Of a DNA stretch of 64,000 bases, positions 21,778-32,875 are shown one piece after another. The stretch covers positions 2,046,001 through 2,110,000 of the forward strand of contig NC_071333.1 in NCBI RefSeq assembly GCF_010183535.1. The letters are read 5' to 3'. Positions within the stretch are counted from its first letter, which is position 1, and the number at the start of each line of letters is the position of its first letter. This DNA is from Caenorhabditis remanei (Eukaryota; Nematoda; Chromadorea; Rhabditida; Rhabditidae). The notes beneath the pieces are model-generated. The model did no database searches. It was given only the letters and a program-made list of their open reading frames with translations, and was not told the DNA's origin. Position numbers and translations under genes: made by a program.

Positions 21778-23408
21778 ATGAAGATTCCAGTTCAAAAACG
21801 TCCCAGTTTTTTAGAACATGTCAATGTGATAGCGAACCACAAGCACTTGAACACCTGGTACATTCTGGTTATGGTGATTAAGGTGATTAAATTAGTGAAT
21901 TTTAGTGAAATTAGCCTTCAAAATGATTCCGGGTCAGCGCTATCTCCTATACCATCTACGCATATTTTACCTTGAAAGATTCACTCAAAATTCATGAATC
22001 TGGGATCCGTACCGCCCTGCTCTACTCTAGTGTCTTTGAGCTATGGCCTTTTCCTCTGAATTTTTAAATTTCATATAAATTTCTATTTTCTAGCTCACCT
22101 GGTATGCCGAAACAGAAACCAACACTCTCACCTATATCATTCGAGAGCTGTCGGAAATCGTTCGGGTAATAGATATCAAGTTTTACCTGCTAGACAGACG
22201 AGATGTCCTCCGGATCCAGAAAAACATATTAGGAGCGTGTCCCGGGGAAAGGGAGAAAAACGATGCCATGCTGATATACATGCGAAATTTAACGGATTTT
22301 TCGGTAGGTCTAAAAGGTGTATGGGGTGTACTGTAGCTATTCCAGAAAAACTGCCAAAAAGTGATCTACCTTCGTACAATGGCGCCGGCCGCTGGTGAGA
22401 CAGCTCGTCGGGTTTTCAAGGAGGAAGCTCAAGAGATAATTCTGATTATCTTGACCAAGCAGAAACCAGACGAAGGAAAACGAAAGTTGGAGGGTGAGTG
22501 TTGGATTGTCTCAGCCGATCTTAGACGGCCATAGGCAATTTTAGGCATTATTAGGCGGTTTTAGCTGATCTTATGCAATTGTACCGTTTTGAAACGATAC
22601 CGATATAAAGTTAAGCTTGTAAATTTTGCAGAATTTTGCAAAAAAGCCAAACTAAGCTTAAAAATCAATTGAAAAGTTACCCTTCTTTTTAAAACTGTAA
22701 ATATTTTGCAAAAACAATGAACAATCATTTTCAATCATAACGGTAGGTTAAATTGTAAAGTTATTTTAAAATCTGAAAATCTATATTGAGTCATTTTCAA
22801 CCAAAAACTCTGAAAGTCGGTACAGAAGTCAATAATGAGAAAGAAATTGATAAATTTTAATTGAAGCTAGTTAACCAAGAGTAAACCGCAAAAGATGGCA
22901 TAAAATAATTTAAAACACACAGAAAAGAATAATTTTACCATTTTAGCCGATTTTAGGCGATCTTAGCGATCTTAGCCGATTTAAGACGATCTTAGGCGAT
23001 CTTAGCCGATCTAAGACGATCTTAGGCGATCTTAGCCGATCTTAGTCTCTTTTCTATTTATCCACCCATTATGTTTTTTCAGAGCGCTTGAACAAATACC
23101 GTGGAGGCAGTAAAAGTCACAAATACATCCATCAGACAATGGATCTCAATGAGTTCATTGCGATCCTCGAGGAGCACAAAGTTCCTAAAGATCAGAAGCA
23201 CGGTACAACCGCGTTCTACCGAAACCAAAGAAAATTTCGTAGACATTTTTCAAGAGCATTTCGGTGGAGCGCAGTTGTATGTGATGTGTCCAGCTAATAG
23301 AATATTCTATAAAATAATTATCACTATACTTATTATACTTTCAGAACGATGAACGACTACGAGAATTATTTGGATACAAGAGCAACTGCAACTTTCACTG
23401 TTGTTTAA
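21778..23408 (+). pseudogene. five-exon gene with frameshift, unknown family
   Basis: Exons: 21778-21858 (ATG; MKIPVQKRPSFLEHVNVIAN), 22094-22303 (LTWYAETETNTLTYIIRELS, LLDRRDVLRIQKNILGACPG), 22337-22493 (LFQKNCQKVIYLRTMAPAAG), 23083-23276 (RLNKYRGGSKSHKYIHQTMD) and 23345-23408 (NDYENYLDTRATATFTVV, stop). In exon 4 the frame ending KDQKHGTTAFYR must shift by one base to reach ETKENFVDIFQEHFGGAQL, which is the frame that splices correctly into the last exon. The exon 1/2 join is also off frame. The TW...T...L...EI pattern loosely recalls the gene at 13.3 kb, but the similarity is too weak to claim. The intron at 22494-23082 holds a 10-base minisatellite. Probably a recent pseudogene, or assembly errors. 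Confidence 0.5.
22940..23050 (+). repeat. 10-base minisatellite CGATCTTAGC
   Basis: Degenerate tandem units CGATCTTAG(G/C) with CGATCTAAGA variants, about ten in a row. A looser run occurs at 22505-22570 and opposite-strand versions (GATTGG(C)TAA...) at 23510-23600. It lies in the long intron of the gene at 21.8-23.4 kb. Confidence 0.8.
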
Positions 23409-23853
23409 ATATTGTATTTTAACTATTTTATTAAATTAGAAGAGAATGAACCTATGCGAATTCAAGAAATGTGTTTTTTTTTTCAAGTTTTCAGATTTCA
23501 GATTTTCAGATTCCGTTTGAGATCGGCTAATACTGTCCAAGATAGGCTAATTCTTGCTAAAATTGGGTGAGATTGGTCAAAATTGTTTGATATTGGCTAA
23601 CATTGCTCAAAAAATGCAAATTTTTCAAAAATGTTGATTTCCAAACGTTCCGGAGCCGTTTTGATAGTTTTCTTCAATTTGTCACATGCTTTCTTCCAAT
23701 AAGATATCAAGACTCAAGCCAGAAACCATGACACCTTGCAAACAGAACGTTTCAGAACTAAACATTTGCAAAAAATGATGCATTTACTGTCCGATTTTAA
23801 ATAATTTGCAAAAAATTTCTTATTTTCCATACTTTCTTACATTTAGTGTCCAA

Positions 23854-23916
23854 ATGTCAAAGTTCCTAAACGTCCTGGCCTCCACAACAATATTCTTCAC
23901 TGTTTCAAGTTTTTTG
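23854..23916 (+). CDS. candidate first exon encoding a signal peptide
   Basis: ATG at 23854 reads MSKFLNVLASTTIFFTVSS and meets a GTAAGT donor at 23917. The profile (short basic start, hydrophobic core, small residues) is that of a secreted protein's first exon. No second exon was found; 24060-24200 is a degenerate CCCAATCCCA microsatellite. Could be chance. Confidence 0.25.
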
Positions 23917-24489
23917 GTAAGTTTTGAAAAATTGAACTTGATCAATTTGAATATTCCACGATTTCTTCATGCTACTTATTTCGATTGGTCTCTTCCAAAT
24001 CTTCGGCTGAATGTCTCTTCATTTTCCGTTAATGATCTTTCTTCATGTTTTTTTTTGAAATTTTTGACTTATCTGGTATTTTTCGTTATCACACCCATCC
24101 CAATCCCATTCACAATCCCAGTACAATCCCAATCCCATCACACCCAATCCCCATTTTCAATTCCCGTTCCCTCCGATTGTTACTTCGTTTATTCCCATTA
24201 AGCCCTTTTTAGTATTAGTACTCCTCTTTAAATTTCACTTTACTTTTCTAATTCTTCAGTTTCCATCAATAAACATTTATGTAATCGACGACCGTGTTCT
24301 TAAGTATTCGATTTAAGTAAAGGATAAGAATCAAATTCACAACATTTACGTCAACATGGACGATAGTTGTGGCGGTGATAATTTGTTGAAAAATGGAGGT
24401 TAGCTGGTCTAGTCTACTTTTGTCTTGACTACTGTCCCGTTGTTTACTGTACTGTTGGTTGCAATTCTTGACTACAGCAGAAAATTTGA

Positions 24490-25690
24490 CGATAATAACA
24501 TTTTTAAAAAGAAGGGTGTCTTGTTTATCTTCGTTTCTCCCTCGTCTCCCCCTCTTCTCCCCCTCACCTCCCTTCTTTACTGCTTCCAAACTATCATCTT
24601 CAAAGGCGCATACCTCAAAAGTATGGGAAGCTTCGAAAATGTTGTCAGCTACGAAAATGGGGGTACTCGATTTTAGAACTCGGAAAGATAGAACTGCGAC
24701 AAAATAAAACTGTAACAATATAGAACGGACTAAAATAGAACTGCTACAAAGTGGAACTGAACACAATAGAACAGTTACAAAATAGAATTCCACAAAATAG
24801 AACTCCACGGAATAGAACTGAATGAAATGGAACTGCTACAAAATAGAACTCTACCACTGGTTTTGAAAATGCTTATTGGGCTTGTCTAATATAATTTTAT
24901 ACAGTTTTTTGTTGACTATTAAATAGACAATGACTTTATCTTAATAAAATAAGTGTTTTTACTCGACTTTTCTCATCGAAAATTGGTTATAATTCTTCTA
25001 AAAAGTAGCCAATGCAAACGCGCTCCATTCGAACTAGAGTTCTATTTTGTAGCAGTTCTATTTCGTTCAGTTCCATTTCGTCGCAGTTCCATTTTGTTCA
25101 GTTCTATTTTTGTCTGTTCTATATTGTTGCAGTTTTATTTTGTCGCAGTTCTATCTTTCCGAGTTCTAAAATCGAGTACCCCCACAAAAATAATTATCAT
25201 AACATTTTGCACATTTTTATTGTTGACCACTTTTTGATAGCTTTGCTCATTTTTGAAATACGCGCTCCAAAATTTAAAAGAGTTTCTCGTTTTTCGGCGT
25301 CTCCCCAATTTTCTCTCCACCTTGTTGTCTATAAACTTTCATCTTTAAAGGCGCATATCTCAAAAGTATGGGAAGCTTCGAAAATGTTGTCAGCTACAAA
25401 AATGATTTTCATAACATTTTGCACATTTTTATTGTTGACTACTTTCTGATAGCTTTACCCATTTTTGAGATACGCGCTTCAAAATATTAAAGAATATCTC
25501 GTTTCTCTGAGTCTCTCTCCTCTTCTCTCCCTTTCGCTCCCTCTAAACTACCAATTTTAAAGGTGAATATCTCAAAAGTGGGTCGAGCGATAAAAACGTT
25601 GTCAACTACAGATATGTGCAAAATTTGTTGCAGATTATTTTTATGGTTCACCACTTTTCGAAATATGCGCCTTTAAAAATGGTTGTTTGG
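24490..25690. repeat. inverted-repeat family, three nested or adjacent copies
   Basis: Copies at about 24490-24658 plus 25184-25290 (split by the foldback element), 25310-25500 and 25540-25690. Each has AAGGCGCATA(C/T)CTCAAAAGTA, GTTGTCAGCTAC and 'gcacatttttattgttgac' in mirrored order. Confidence 0.65.
24659..25183. mobile_element. foldback element with AAAATAGAACTG subrepeats
   Basis: Ends are inverted (GGGGGTACTCGATTTTAGAA on the left, its complement on the right). Arms of about 190 bases consist of degenerate 13-17 base units around AAAATAGAACTG, with a 200-base unique centre. It interrupts a copy of another repeat, and the flanks ACGAAAAT (24651-24658) and ACAAAAAT (25184-25191) look like an 8-base target duplication with one mismatch, as for hAT-type elements. 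No transposase. Confidence 0.8.
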
Positions 25691-25924
25691 AGGCAGTGAG
25701 AGAAAGGCTGAAAATATTTGGACATTGATGTCATTCTCTCAAGACACATCATTGAGATATGCAAAAATATTTTTTTAGCTTCCCTGTTTTGTTTGATTAT
25801 TGAAATGAATAATTATTTCGCTGTGCATCAAAAAAACTGATCAAGAAAGAGTAGTAATAAACGAAATAGAAAGACAGAACGCGTCATAATAAAATAGGAA
25901 AAAGCGTCGCGTGACCACGCTGTG

Positions 25925-26460
25925 TACTATATCTAATTTGCCAATGATCATTCAAGTGTTTTGAAGCATGATCTTTTGATCTTTTGGAAACTCTATCTTA
26001 GGTTACTCCAAGACTTAATCAACTATACAAATGCACAAATCCCAAATCCCCGTTTCCCTCACATTTCCCTCTTTTCTAATTACACCTTCTTCCTAATCCT
26101 AATACAAGGTTTTCTGTTCTGCGTCTCCTTCCTCCTGTGCAATGCTTTTCCACTAATCTAATCCTCATGAGTGCACTCCAAGAAATTCTACAAGTTTAAT
26201 ATCAGAATGTTCGAGATTAGCAGGTGGGTGGCTTGTTGAGGTCTGCTTATCAAGTATACATGACTCCGCCCTTCTATGGAAAAAGTATATAAACTCCATC
26301 GTCACATGCGCACTTCTAATTCAGACCACTATTTGAGATGAGGTCGGGTATTCCTATTTTTATTGAATTCTAGTATTTTAATTTGATTATTCCGACAGAT
26401 TTTGAAATGGCTGTAATATTTCATTGCGTACGTTTAGAAAAAGTGAGTTTTCTTGAGCAA
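25925..26460 (+). repeat. promoter-bearing 5' module, subtype A
   Basis: Same order of landmarks as 12045-12620, from AATGATCATTCAAGTGTTTTG to GAAAAAGTGAGTTTTCTTG. It leads directly into the nuclear receptor gene. Confidence 0.75.
26262..26345 (+). promoter_or_regulatory. repeated core promoter with TATATAAA
   Basis: GACTCCGCCCTTCTATGG, TATATAAA at 26287-26294, CTCCATCGTCAC and CAGACCACTATTTGAGATGAGGTC. About 0.6 kb upstream of the first receptor exon. Confidence 0.65.
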
Positions 26461-26584
26461 ATCGATGCGATTGTTTTACTTTTGCGTGTAATTAATTGAA
26501 AAAAACAACTGAACTTCCCTGTTTTCTAGATTTCATCTGAAAATTAGAAGTGGATGAAGAACGGGTGGCAACATACCATATGAT

Positions 26585-26720
26585 ACATAGTTGTCAAGGC
26601 CCGGCAAAATGCGAAAGTCAAATTTTCAAATTAATAAATTTTTTCGCGAAAAAGTCAAATTTTCGACTATCATCTAGAATTAGAAGAAAGTTTGAAAAAT
26701 AGTCACAAATGATCACTTTT
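26585..26720. repeat. GTTGTCAAGGCCCGG-ended element
   Basis: Left end AGTTGTCAAGGCCCGGC followed by AAAGTCAAATTTTC tracts. A longer mirror-image relative is at 48555-48815. Part of the GC-ended, AT-centred family. Confidence 0.5.
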
Positions 26721-28059
26721 TTTATGAAAACTTGAAAAAAATTCGAAAAAAATTTGGAAAAGGACACCTTTCTTATCTCCCTCTTTTCTTGCGTGAAATC
26801 ATATGCATCAAGGAGAAGATGTACATCTTATGAAAAAAAATCGAGATTTTCTTTCACAATCCTTTTTCTACTTTCAGATATATCGTTGATTTTTGAAATG
26901 TCTGACAACTGGAACAACGCTAAAATCTGCTTAATTTGTGATAGAACTGCTTACCGGTATCGTTACGGCGTGAGTTTTTATTGAGATTTTTTCTAATTGA
27001 TAAAATTACCCGCGACTGGTCAAAAAATCAATGTTTAAAGCGCAATTTCGTGACTTTGGGAATTTGTTTCAGAATGTTTAGGAAATTATCGATAATTCTC
27101 AAAAAAAACCCCAATCGAATTCAAACATTTGGATTCGTGCTCTGGCCGAAATTTTGTATTTAGGTTTCTAGGCCACCAGAAATTCTTCTCCTTACGTTTT
27201 TCATAGTTTTCTCTTAAAATGTATCGTTTTATCAATAGCCTGACAACACTAAAAAATATTACCATTTTTTATGAATTATAGTGAAACGGATGAGGAAGAA
27301 TTTTCCGTGGCCTAAAAACACACAAAACAAAATTGGACCAGATAACTGGAGCTTTGAGACAAAAAAATGAGCACGCAAACAATCAGACACTCTAAATTTC
27401 TGCGTCTCTCATCTAATTCGTTTCAGGTTATCTCCATCATTGCAAGCGCATGTCCTTCCGTCGTATAGCAGTAGAAAAAACAAAACTACAAATGCAACCG
27501 ACCCAACGAAGAAATTTGCGAGAAAAAGAAATGTAGAGGATGTCGATTCGAGAAGTGTAAGAGACTGGGGATGAATATGGATATTGGTGTGGAAACAAGG
27601 ACGAAAGAGATGTCAGCGGAAAAAAACGACATGTCTGAATTATTGGAAAATTTGAAGAAATTAGATAATTTGGTGAGAGAAAAGGTTTCTGATTTTTGAA
27701 AAAGATGAACAATTTTATTCCAGAAAACGGCAATCAATCCAGATGAATTTTCAAGCCAATTCCCCACCATGTTATATTTTTTAAATTGCAATATTATTCA
27801 AATCCTTGGTGCAGAGGATAAAACGCAAATATTACAATACAACAGGCGGAAATTGGGATATTTCATTGGAGTCATGGTGCTTTAAAAAAAAACTGAGATT
27901 TTCGAAAAAGAAGATGTACTGCAATGATGGGTGGACTAAAGATTTGGAATTAGTTGGTCATATTGCAAGGATGAAGATTTCGCATGAAGAGTATCTCCTG
28001 CTGATTTTAGTATTTTGTTGTAATCCAGGTGAGTGTACATAAATTTCGTTTAAAATCCC

Positions 28060-28460
28060 CATTTTTTGAAAAAAGTCGTCAACTACAAAAATAGTAAACT
28101 TTTTGAACGCTTTAACTCCTTGGGGTGTCAAGCTATCAAAAAGTTGTCAACAACAAAGTAATAGCGCTTTAAAATTACTCTATTTTCGTATTTGACAACT
28201 TTTTGATATCTCTTCACCCCGCCGAGTTACAGCTATTCAAGCAATTGTGGAGAGATGCAGACAGTTAGAGCGTCTCGCTTCTCTGCACCCTCCTACTCTC
28301 TACCTCCTTATCTTTGAAATGGCGTATCTCGGTGGGGTGAAGAGATATGGAAAAAGTGAAAACTGGTAAAATGTAGGAAATTTACATGGCTACATTTTTG
28401 TAATTGACAATTTTTTTGCCATTTCCGCTTTTTTTGAAATATAGCGCTTTAAAGTTGGCG
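28060..28460. repeat. inverted-repeat family copy in receptor intron
   Basis: GTCGTCAACTACAAAAATAG, 'atggcgtatctcggtgggg' and TGTAATTGACAATTTTTTTG mirror each other. Lies inside the last intron of the receptor gene. Confidence 0.6.
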
Positions 28461-28469
28461 AGCCAAAAT

Positions 28470-28545
28470 GCTGAAATGTAGAGGATGTCGATTCGAGAAG
28501 TGTAAGACGGTTGGAATGTATGTAAGATGCTTAGATAAAAAAAAG
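28470..28545 (+). pseudogene. second copy of the receptor zinc-finger 2 exon end
   Basis: GAAATGTAGAGGATGTCGAT and TCGAGAAGTGTAAGA repeat 27529-27570 almost exactly and read KCRGCRFEKCKTVGM. It lies in the intron before the last receptor exon, so either a second receptor gene has been merged in, or the exon was duplicated. Confidence 0.7.
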
Positions 28546-28838
28546 GCTCTCTAATTGTGCTGGGCAGTGTTTTTATGGAAAAAGTAAAACTCAACATTTT
28601 TCCAGCCATCACTGACATCTCCAAGTCGGCTATGCAAGTATTATCCCATTATCAACGGATCTATTGTAATGCGTTGTTCCGCCTGTGTCAACTATATATT
28701 TTTGTTAATACTGTTGATTTTTGCAATAATTTTAATGAAGTTTTTTTTAATCTAGTGAATCAGTCCAGAACTTTTTTAAATGGAAAAAAAGGACACACGC
28801 TGAAAGTTACGATTGATAATAATAATAATTCATTTTAA

Positions 28839-29657
28839 ATCAATACAAACGAATTTCCACCTCCTTGATATTTCTATTTGCTGCTTGGTCTTAGTCGGTC
28901 AAGAGGAGATTAGCATATTGTGTTTACGTACGTTCATGTTCTCATGGAAACTCCTAAACGATTCCGCGACGTAAAATTTGAAGCATTAAAATCAAACGAC
29001 ATTGTCACTCGTTTCACATTGGAAAAGATATGGAAAAGTTGTGGGAACAAAACACGAACAAAAACTGGTAGATCGTATTAAAATATCATTTTAAAAGCCA
29101 AAATTTCCATGAAATATTTAAGTGCAAATGTTTTGTCATTGCAGTTGCTTGAAGTTTCTGCATTGTATTAAATAAACTCGACTAGTCTAAATTTTCGGCT
29201 CACGAAAGTAATCCTAACAGCCTTACAGCACGGTACCTCACATCATATTACCTGGCAAATTCCAGACAGATCTCATTAGAAGTAAAGACGGAAGTAAAAA
29301 AAAAAAATATTTTCGACAGAAAGAAACTGACAAGAATAAGACAAAGTTAGATAAGTGTATTAAAGGTATAACAAGCCGGAAAGAGTCGCAGAACATAAAC
29401 ACCTCGTATTAGGCTCAGGAAAAAGGTGTAATTGGAATAACGGAAAATCTGAGGGAAAAACGGATTTGGGATTTGTGCATTCGTAGTCTGAAAATATCAG
29501 AGAAAAAAGATTTGCCTTCTTGCCGCCCATCACCCTCCCGCCCGCATGCAACGGCGGACGGTAATATCTGTCTTCCTTTTTTCTTGATGTAGCAGATTAA
29601 CGAGAGGTCACCTACTGTAAAAACAATCAATAGTGCTATTCATATAAAAACACAGTT
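28839..29657. other. no gene; small module relic
   Basis: 29390-29480 is a minus-strand relic of the subtype A module (GAATGCACAAATCCC...TAATTACACC read on the minus strand). The rest shows no exon. Confidence 0.45.
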
Positions 29658-30404
29658 TTATTGAGGAAAAAAGATATTTTTCAAAAATTTAGAGATTCTT
29701 AACGAAAATAACATAATGCGATAAAAAGAATTTTGATATTTATGTAAATGAGTTAATATTATGCCAATTACCTTTGAATCGTCATAGCAATCAATGTGGA
29801 ACACAATTGAGTGGACAAATTCATACGAGCAGTGTCTGCGCTCCAATGGACAGTGTGTTGAACAGCTGAAACAACTAGAATTGAATACTTTCGAAAAATA
29901 TAAGAAACGTACATGAATAAATTCAAAATCGTGTTCTGAACTTCTCTCCATTTCCAAGAATTGCAGGAGACCGAAGAATTTGGAACACTTCGTTCATGAT
30001 TGGTCGGAAGAATTCAGCTTTCCTCATGTCGGCTTGGATTCCTGAAAAATTGACAAAACGGGATTTGGTAAACAATTCCTGAACGTTCTATTATGAAGTT
30101 GATTTTACAAAGCTAACTCTTACCTGGATGTCCAAAAAACGGTGTTTCGAAAGGCACCGGTTGGTTTGGTGGTTGTCCTGGGAACGCAAAAAATTGGATG
30201 GTGAGCCATAAAAGCTGGAGAACGCATTGAATTGTGGAATTGAGTTGTCTGAAAACACGAAAATATGTACGAACTAATGTTATGTACATCTGAAAACAAA
30301 CATAACCATGTGAGCATAAGTTGGAGCACCAAACATTGGAAGTGCTGGTGCTTGGTGGACTGGTAGAGTCACAAAACGAGCCGTCCGAGGTTGATGAGTA
30401 CTGC
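29658..30404 (-). CDS. four-exon gene, proline/His-rich start and Cys/His-rich end
   Basis: Exons: 30307-30404 (THQPRTARFVTLPVHQ, PALPMFGAPTYAHM), 30124-30248, 29923-30041 and 29658-29870. Exon 2 starts HNSMRSPAFMAHHP and, after a one-base shift at a T6 run, ends FAFPGQPPNQPVPFETPFFG. Exon 3 reads ADMRKAEFFRPIMNEVFQIL. The last exon reads CSTHCPLERRHCSYEFVHSI and FHIDCYDDSK, and its TAA overlaps an AATAAA poly(A) signal. Exon 3 needs a second shift to join exon 4. Acceptor-like CTTTTTCAG before exon 1 shows that upstream exons are missing; the sequence there is the end of the 1.7 kb palindrome, which may have cut the gene. The Cys/His run could bind zinc; no family recognised. Confidence 0.45.
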
Positions 30405-30542
30405 CTGAAAAACGTTAGACTAACACAATTTCATGCTAGTTTTCAATTTTTTCTATCTAGGACTAATGGCAAAAATCTGTTTTCAATATTTTCCCGCTCC
30501 TGATACTAATTGATAAAATCCTTTAATCCTTCATGCAACTAA

Positions 30543-32270
30543 CATGGAATGTATTTTGACTGCTACCCCTAAAGTACTGATTTTTTTTGCTCATTCGATG
30601 AGTTTTCTTGAGACAAAATGACTCATAAAGGGTTTTCCTGTGACGTGACCTTGTTTTTGTAAAATTGAGATTTTTCGAAAATGCTATTTTTTCGAAAAAT
30701 TTTTTTCATTAATTTTTTTCATTATTTTACCGGATTGCTCAGAAAATGGGCTTTGCACATAATTGTAGCAAATTTCATGTAGTTTTTGACAGAAAGATGA
30801 AACTCATGAAAAAATAATTTTTTGATCCTGAAAAAAGTAAAAATGTGACACCCTCCAAAAAAAAATTTTTTTTTTCGAGGTCGGCAGAGGTGACATACAT
30901 ATGGTAAGAAAGTACAACTTATGTGGATTATTTTTTCATATAGCACTATAGTCGCTTCCAGTTGAAAATTAAGGAAAAAATTGCTCTGAAAATTTTCATT
31001 TTTCGAAAAAATGTGACATGCTGGAAATGAGTTCGAATTTCTAATATTGTCCACGCTCCTAATCAAATTTAACAAAAATAACTATTTTCAGATTACGTTT
31101 TACTATTTTCAAAAAAGAAAGTACATCCCTGTTCACTTCTCTTGTCATAACACTCACTCAAAAATTGCAAGTTTTCTCATGTGGATGAAATTCAATTGCT
31201 CATAACTCCTCTAAAACTTAATCAAACTTGCTCAAAAGCTCAGAACAATCCAAAAATGACGATTGCTTTTCAAAAATTATAATTGGGCTGTTTTTCGAAA
31301 AATAATTTTTTTCGATTTTTGATAAGGGGGGACCACATGAAATTTTTCCAGAAACTTGAAAATTTTTTTTTTTCGAAAACAACTGAAAACTAGTTTATAA
31401 ACAAGAATAGATGCTAAAAACGGTAAATTCTGGTTGTTTTCAAAAAAAAAAAATTTCGTTTTCTGGAAAAATTTCATGTGGTCCCCCCTTATCAAAAATC
31501 GAAAAAAAATAATTTTTCGAAAAACAGCCCAATTATAATTTTTGAAAAGCAATCGTCATTTTTGGATTGTTCTGAGCTTTTGAGCAAGTTTGCTTAAGTT
31601 TTAGAGGAGTTATGAGCAATTGAATTTCATCCACATGAGAAAACTTGCAATTTTTGAGTGAGTGTTATGACAAGAGAAGTGAACAGGGATGTATTTTCTT
31701 TTTTGAAATTAGTAAAACATAATCTGAAAATAGTTCTTTTTATTAAATTTGATTAGGAGCGTGGACAATATTAGAAATTCGAACTCATTTCCAGCATGTC
31801 ACATTTTTTCGAAAAATGAAAATTTTCAGATCAATTTTTTCCTTAATTTTCAACTGGAAGCGACTATAGTGCTATATGAAAAAATAATCCACATAAGTTG
31901 TACTTTCTTACCATATGTATGTCACCTCTGCCGACCTCGAAAAAAAAAATTTTTTTTTGGAGGGTGTCACATTTTTACTTTTTTCAGGATCAAAAAATTA
32001 TTTTTTCATGAGTTTCATATTTTTGTCAAAAACTACATGAAATTTGCTACAATTATGTGCAAAGCATATTTTCTGAGCAATCCGGTAAAATAATGAAAAA
32101 AATTAATGAAAAAATTTTTTCGAAAAAATAGCATTTTCGAAAAATCTCAATTTTACAAAAACAAGGTCACGTCACAGGAAAACCCTTTATGAGTCATTTT
32201 GTCTCAAGAAAACTCATCGAATGAGCAAAAAAAACAGTACTTTAGGGGTAGCAGTCAAAATACATTCCAT
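30543..32270. mobile_element. 1.7 kb near-perfect palindrome (foldback element)
   Basis: Left end CATGGAATGTATTTTGACTG and right end CAGTCAAAATACATTCCATG are exact complements, and the arms (about 850 bases each) remain complementary with few differences to the centre near 31400. Flanks TAA/TAA suggest a 3-base target duplication. The mirrored frames in the two arms are one sequence read twice and encode nothing recognisable. It abuts the 5' side of the gene at 29.7-30.4 kb. Confidence 0.85.
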
Positions 32271-32639
32271 GTAATGCTCCAACCACTCTTGGTCGGTTTT
32301 CTATTATATATGTATGCCTAATAGACAAAATGATCATTCTCCAAAGTTGAATAAAAGTGATATGGCTCACACTAAACGCTTAAGAAACTCTATATTACAG
32401 AGTGTATATTGAAAATTGAACAACTTAAAAAATACGGTGAATTATGGATGCAGTTTTCGAAGCCCATTATCCAGGTTTCATTCTTTGTTTTGAAAATGTT
32501 TAGAAGTTTATGATGTTCTACATATTTTCTTTATTGTAGGTTTTTCGTATATACCAAGGTGTCAGTTTCAAAACATCCGGTTTCGAAACATTTTTGAAAT
32601 AAATTCTAAACAAAATGTTGCAATTTTTGAGATTTTCAG

Positions 32640-32875
32640 TGTTTTTTCTGAAAATGTCAGATTTTTAACTAACGTCCGAAGAAAATTGAGGGCCGTGACA
32701 TAGAACCTTGACTTCGAAGTAATAATTTCACTTAGCGGCTTCTGCACCTAACAAATAATTCTCGAAGTATGAAAATCAACTCGCCGAAACGCATACATTA
32801 TGATATGAAAATATCATAACTGACCACAATATGCCTTTGCATAAGAAGTAGTCGAAAGTATGCCAAGTTTTATCA
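32640..32875. repeat. decayed relative of the TTAA palindrome
   Basis: GGGCCGTGACATAGAA, CAACTCGCCGAAACGCATAC and AACTGACCACAATATGCCTTTG match one arm of 38669-39379 in order. The other arm is missing. Confidence 0.55.

Larger units (their letters stand above)
26898..28838 (+). pseudogene. nuclear hormone receptor (frameshifted)
   Basis: Exon 1 (26898-26969) reads MSDNWNNAKICLICDRTAYR, the first half of zinc finger 1. Exon 2 (27427-27672) has HHCKRMSFRRIAVEK, then after a one-base shift at an A-run YKCNRPNEEICEKKKCRGCR and FEKCKRLGMN, the second zinc finger. Exon 3 (27724-28028) begins the ligand-binding domain and shifts at an A9 run near 27880; it then holds MKISHEEYLLLILVFCCNP. Exon 4 (28606-28838) continues AITDISKSAMQVLSHYQRIY. 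Zinc finger 1 lacks one expected cysteine (HHCK in place of CxGCK). The product would be a nematode-type receptor of about 300 residues, probably nuclear and DNA-binding when intact. It stands behind a repeated promoter module. Two homopolymer frameshifts and the missing cysteine favour a pseudogene. Confidence 0.8.

Noticed and set aside
22940..23050. Interstitial telomere repeat (TTAGGC)n
   Set aside because: TTAGGC occurs, but the period is 10 bases with GATC between, not 6.
30722..32093. Two facing 114-117 codon frames in the palindrome
   Set aside because: They are the same sequence in the two arms, very AT-rich, with no recognisable protein features.
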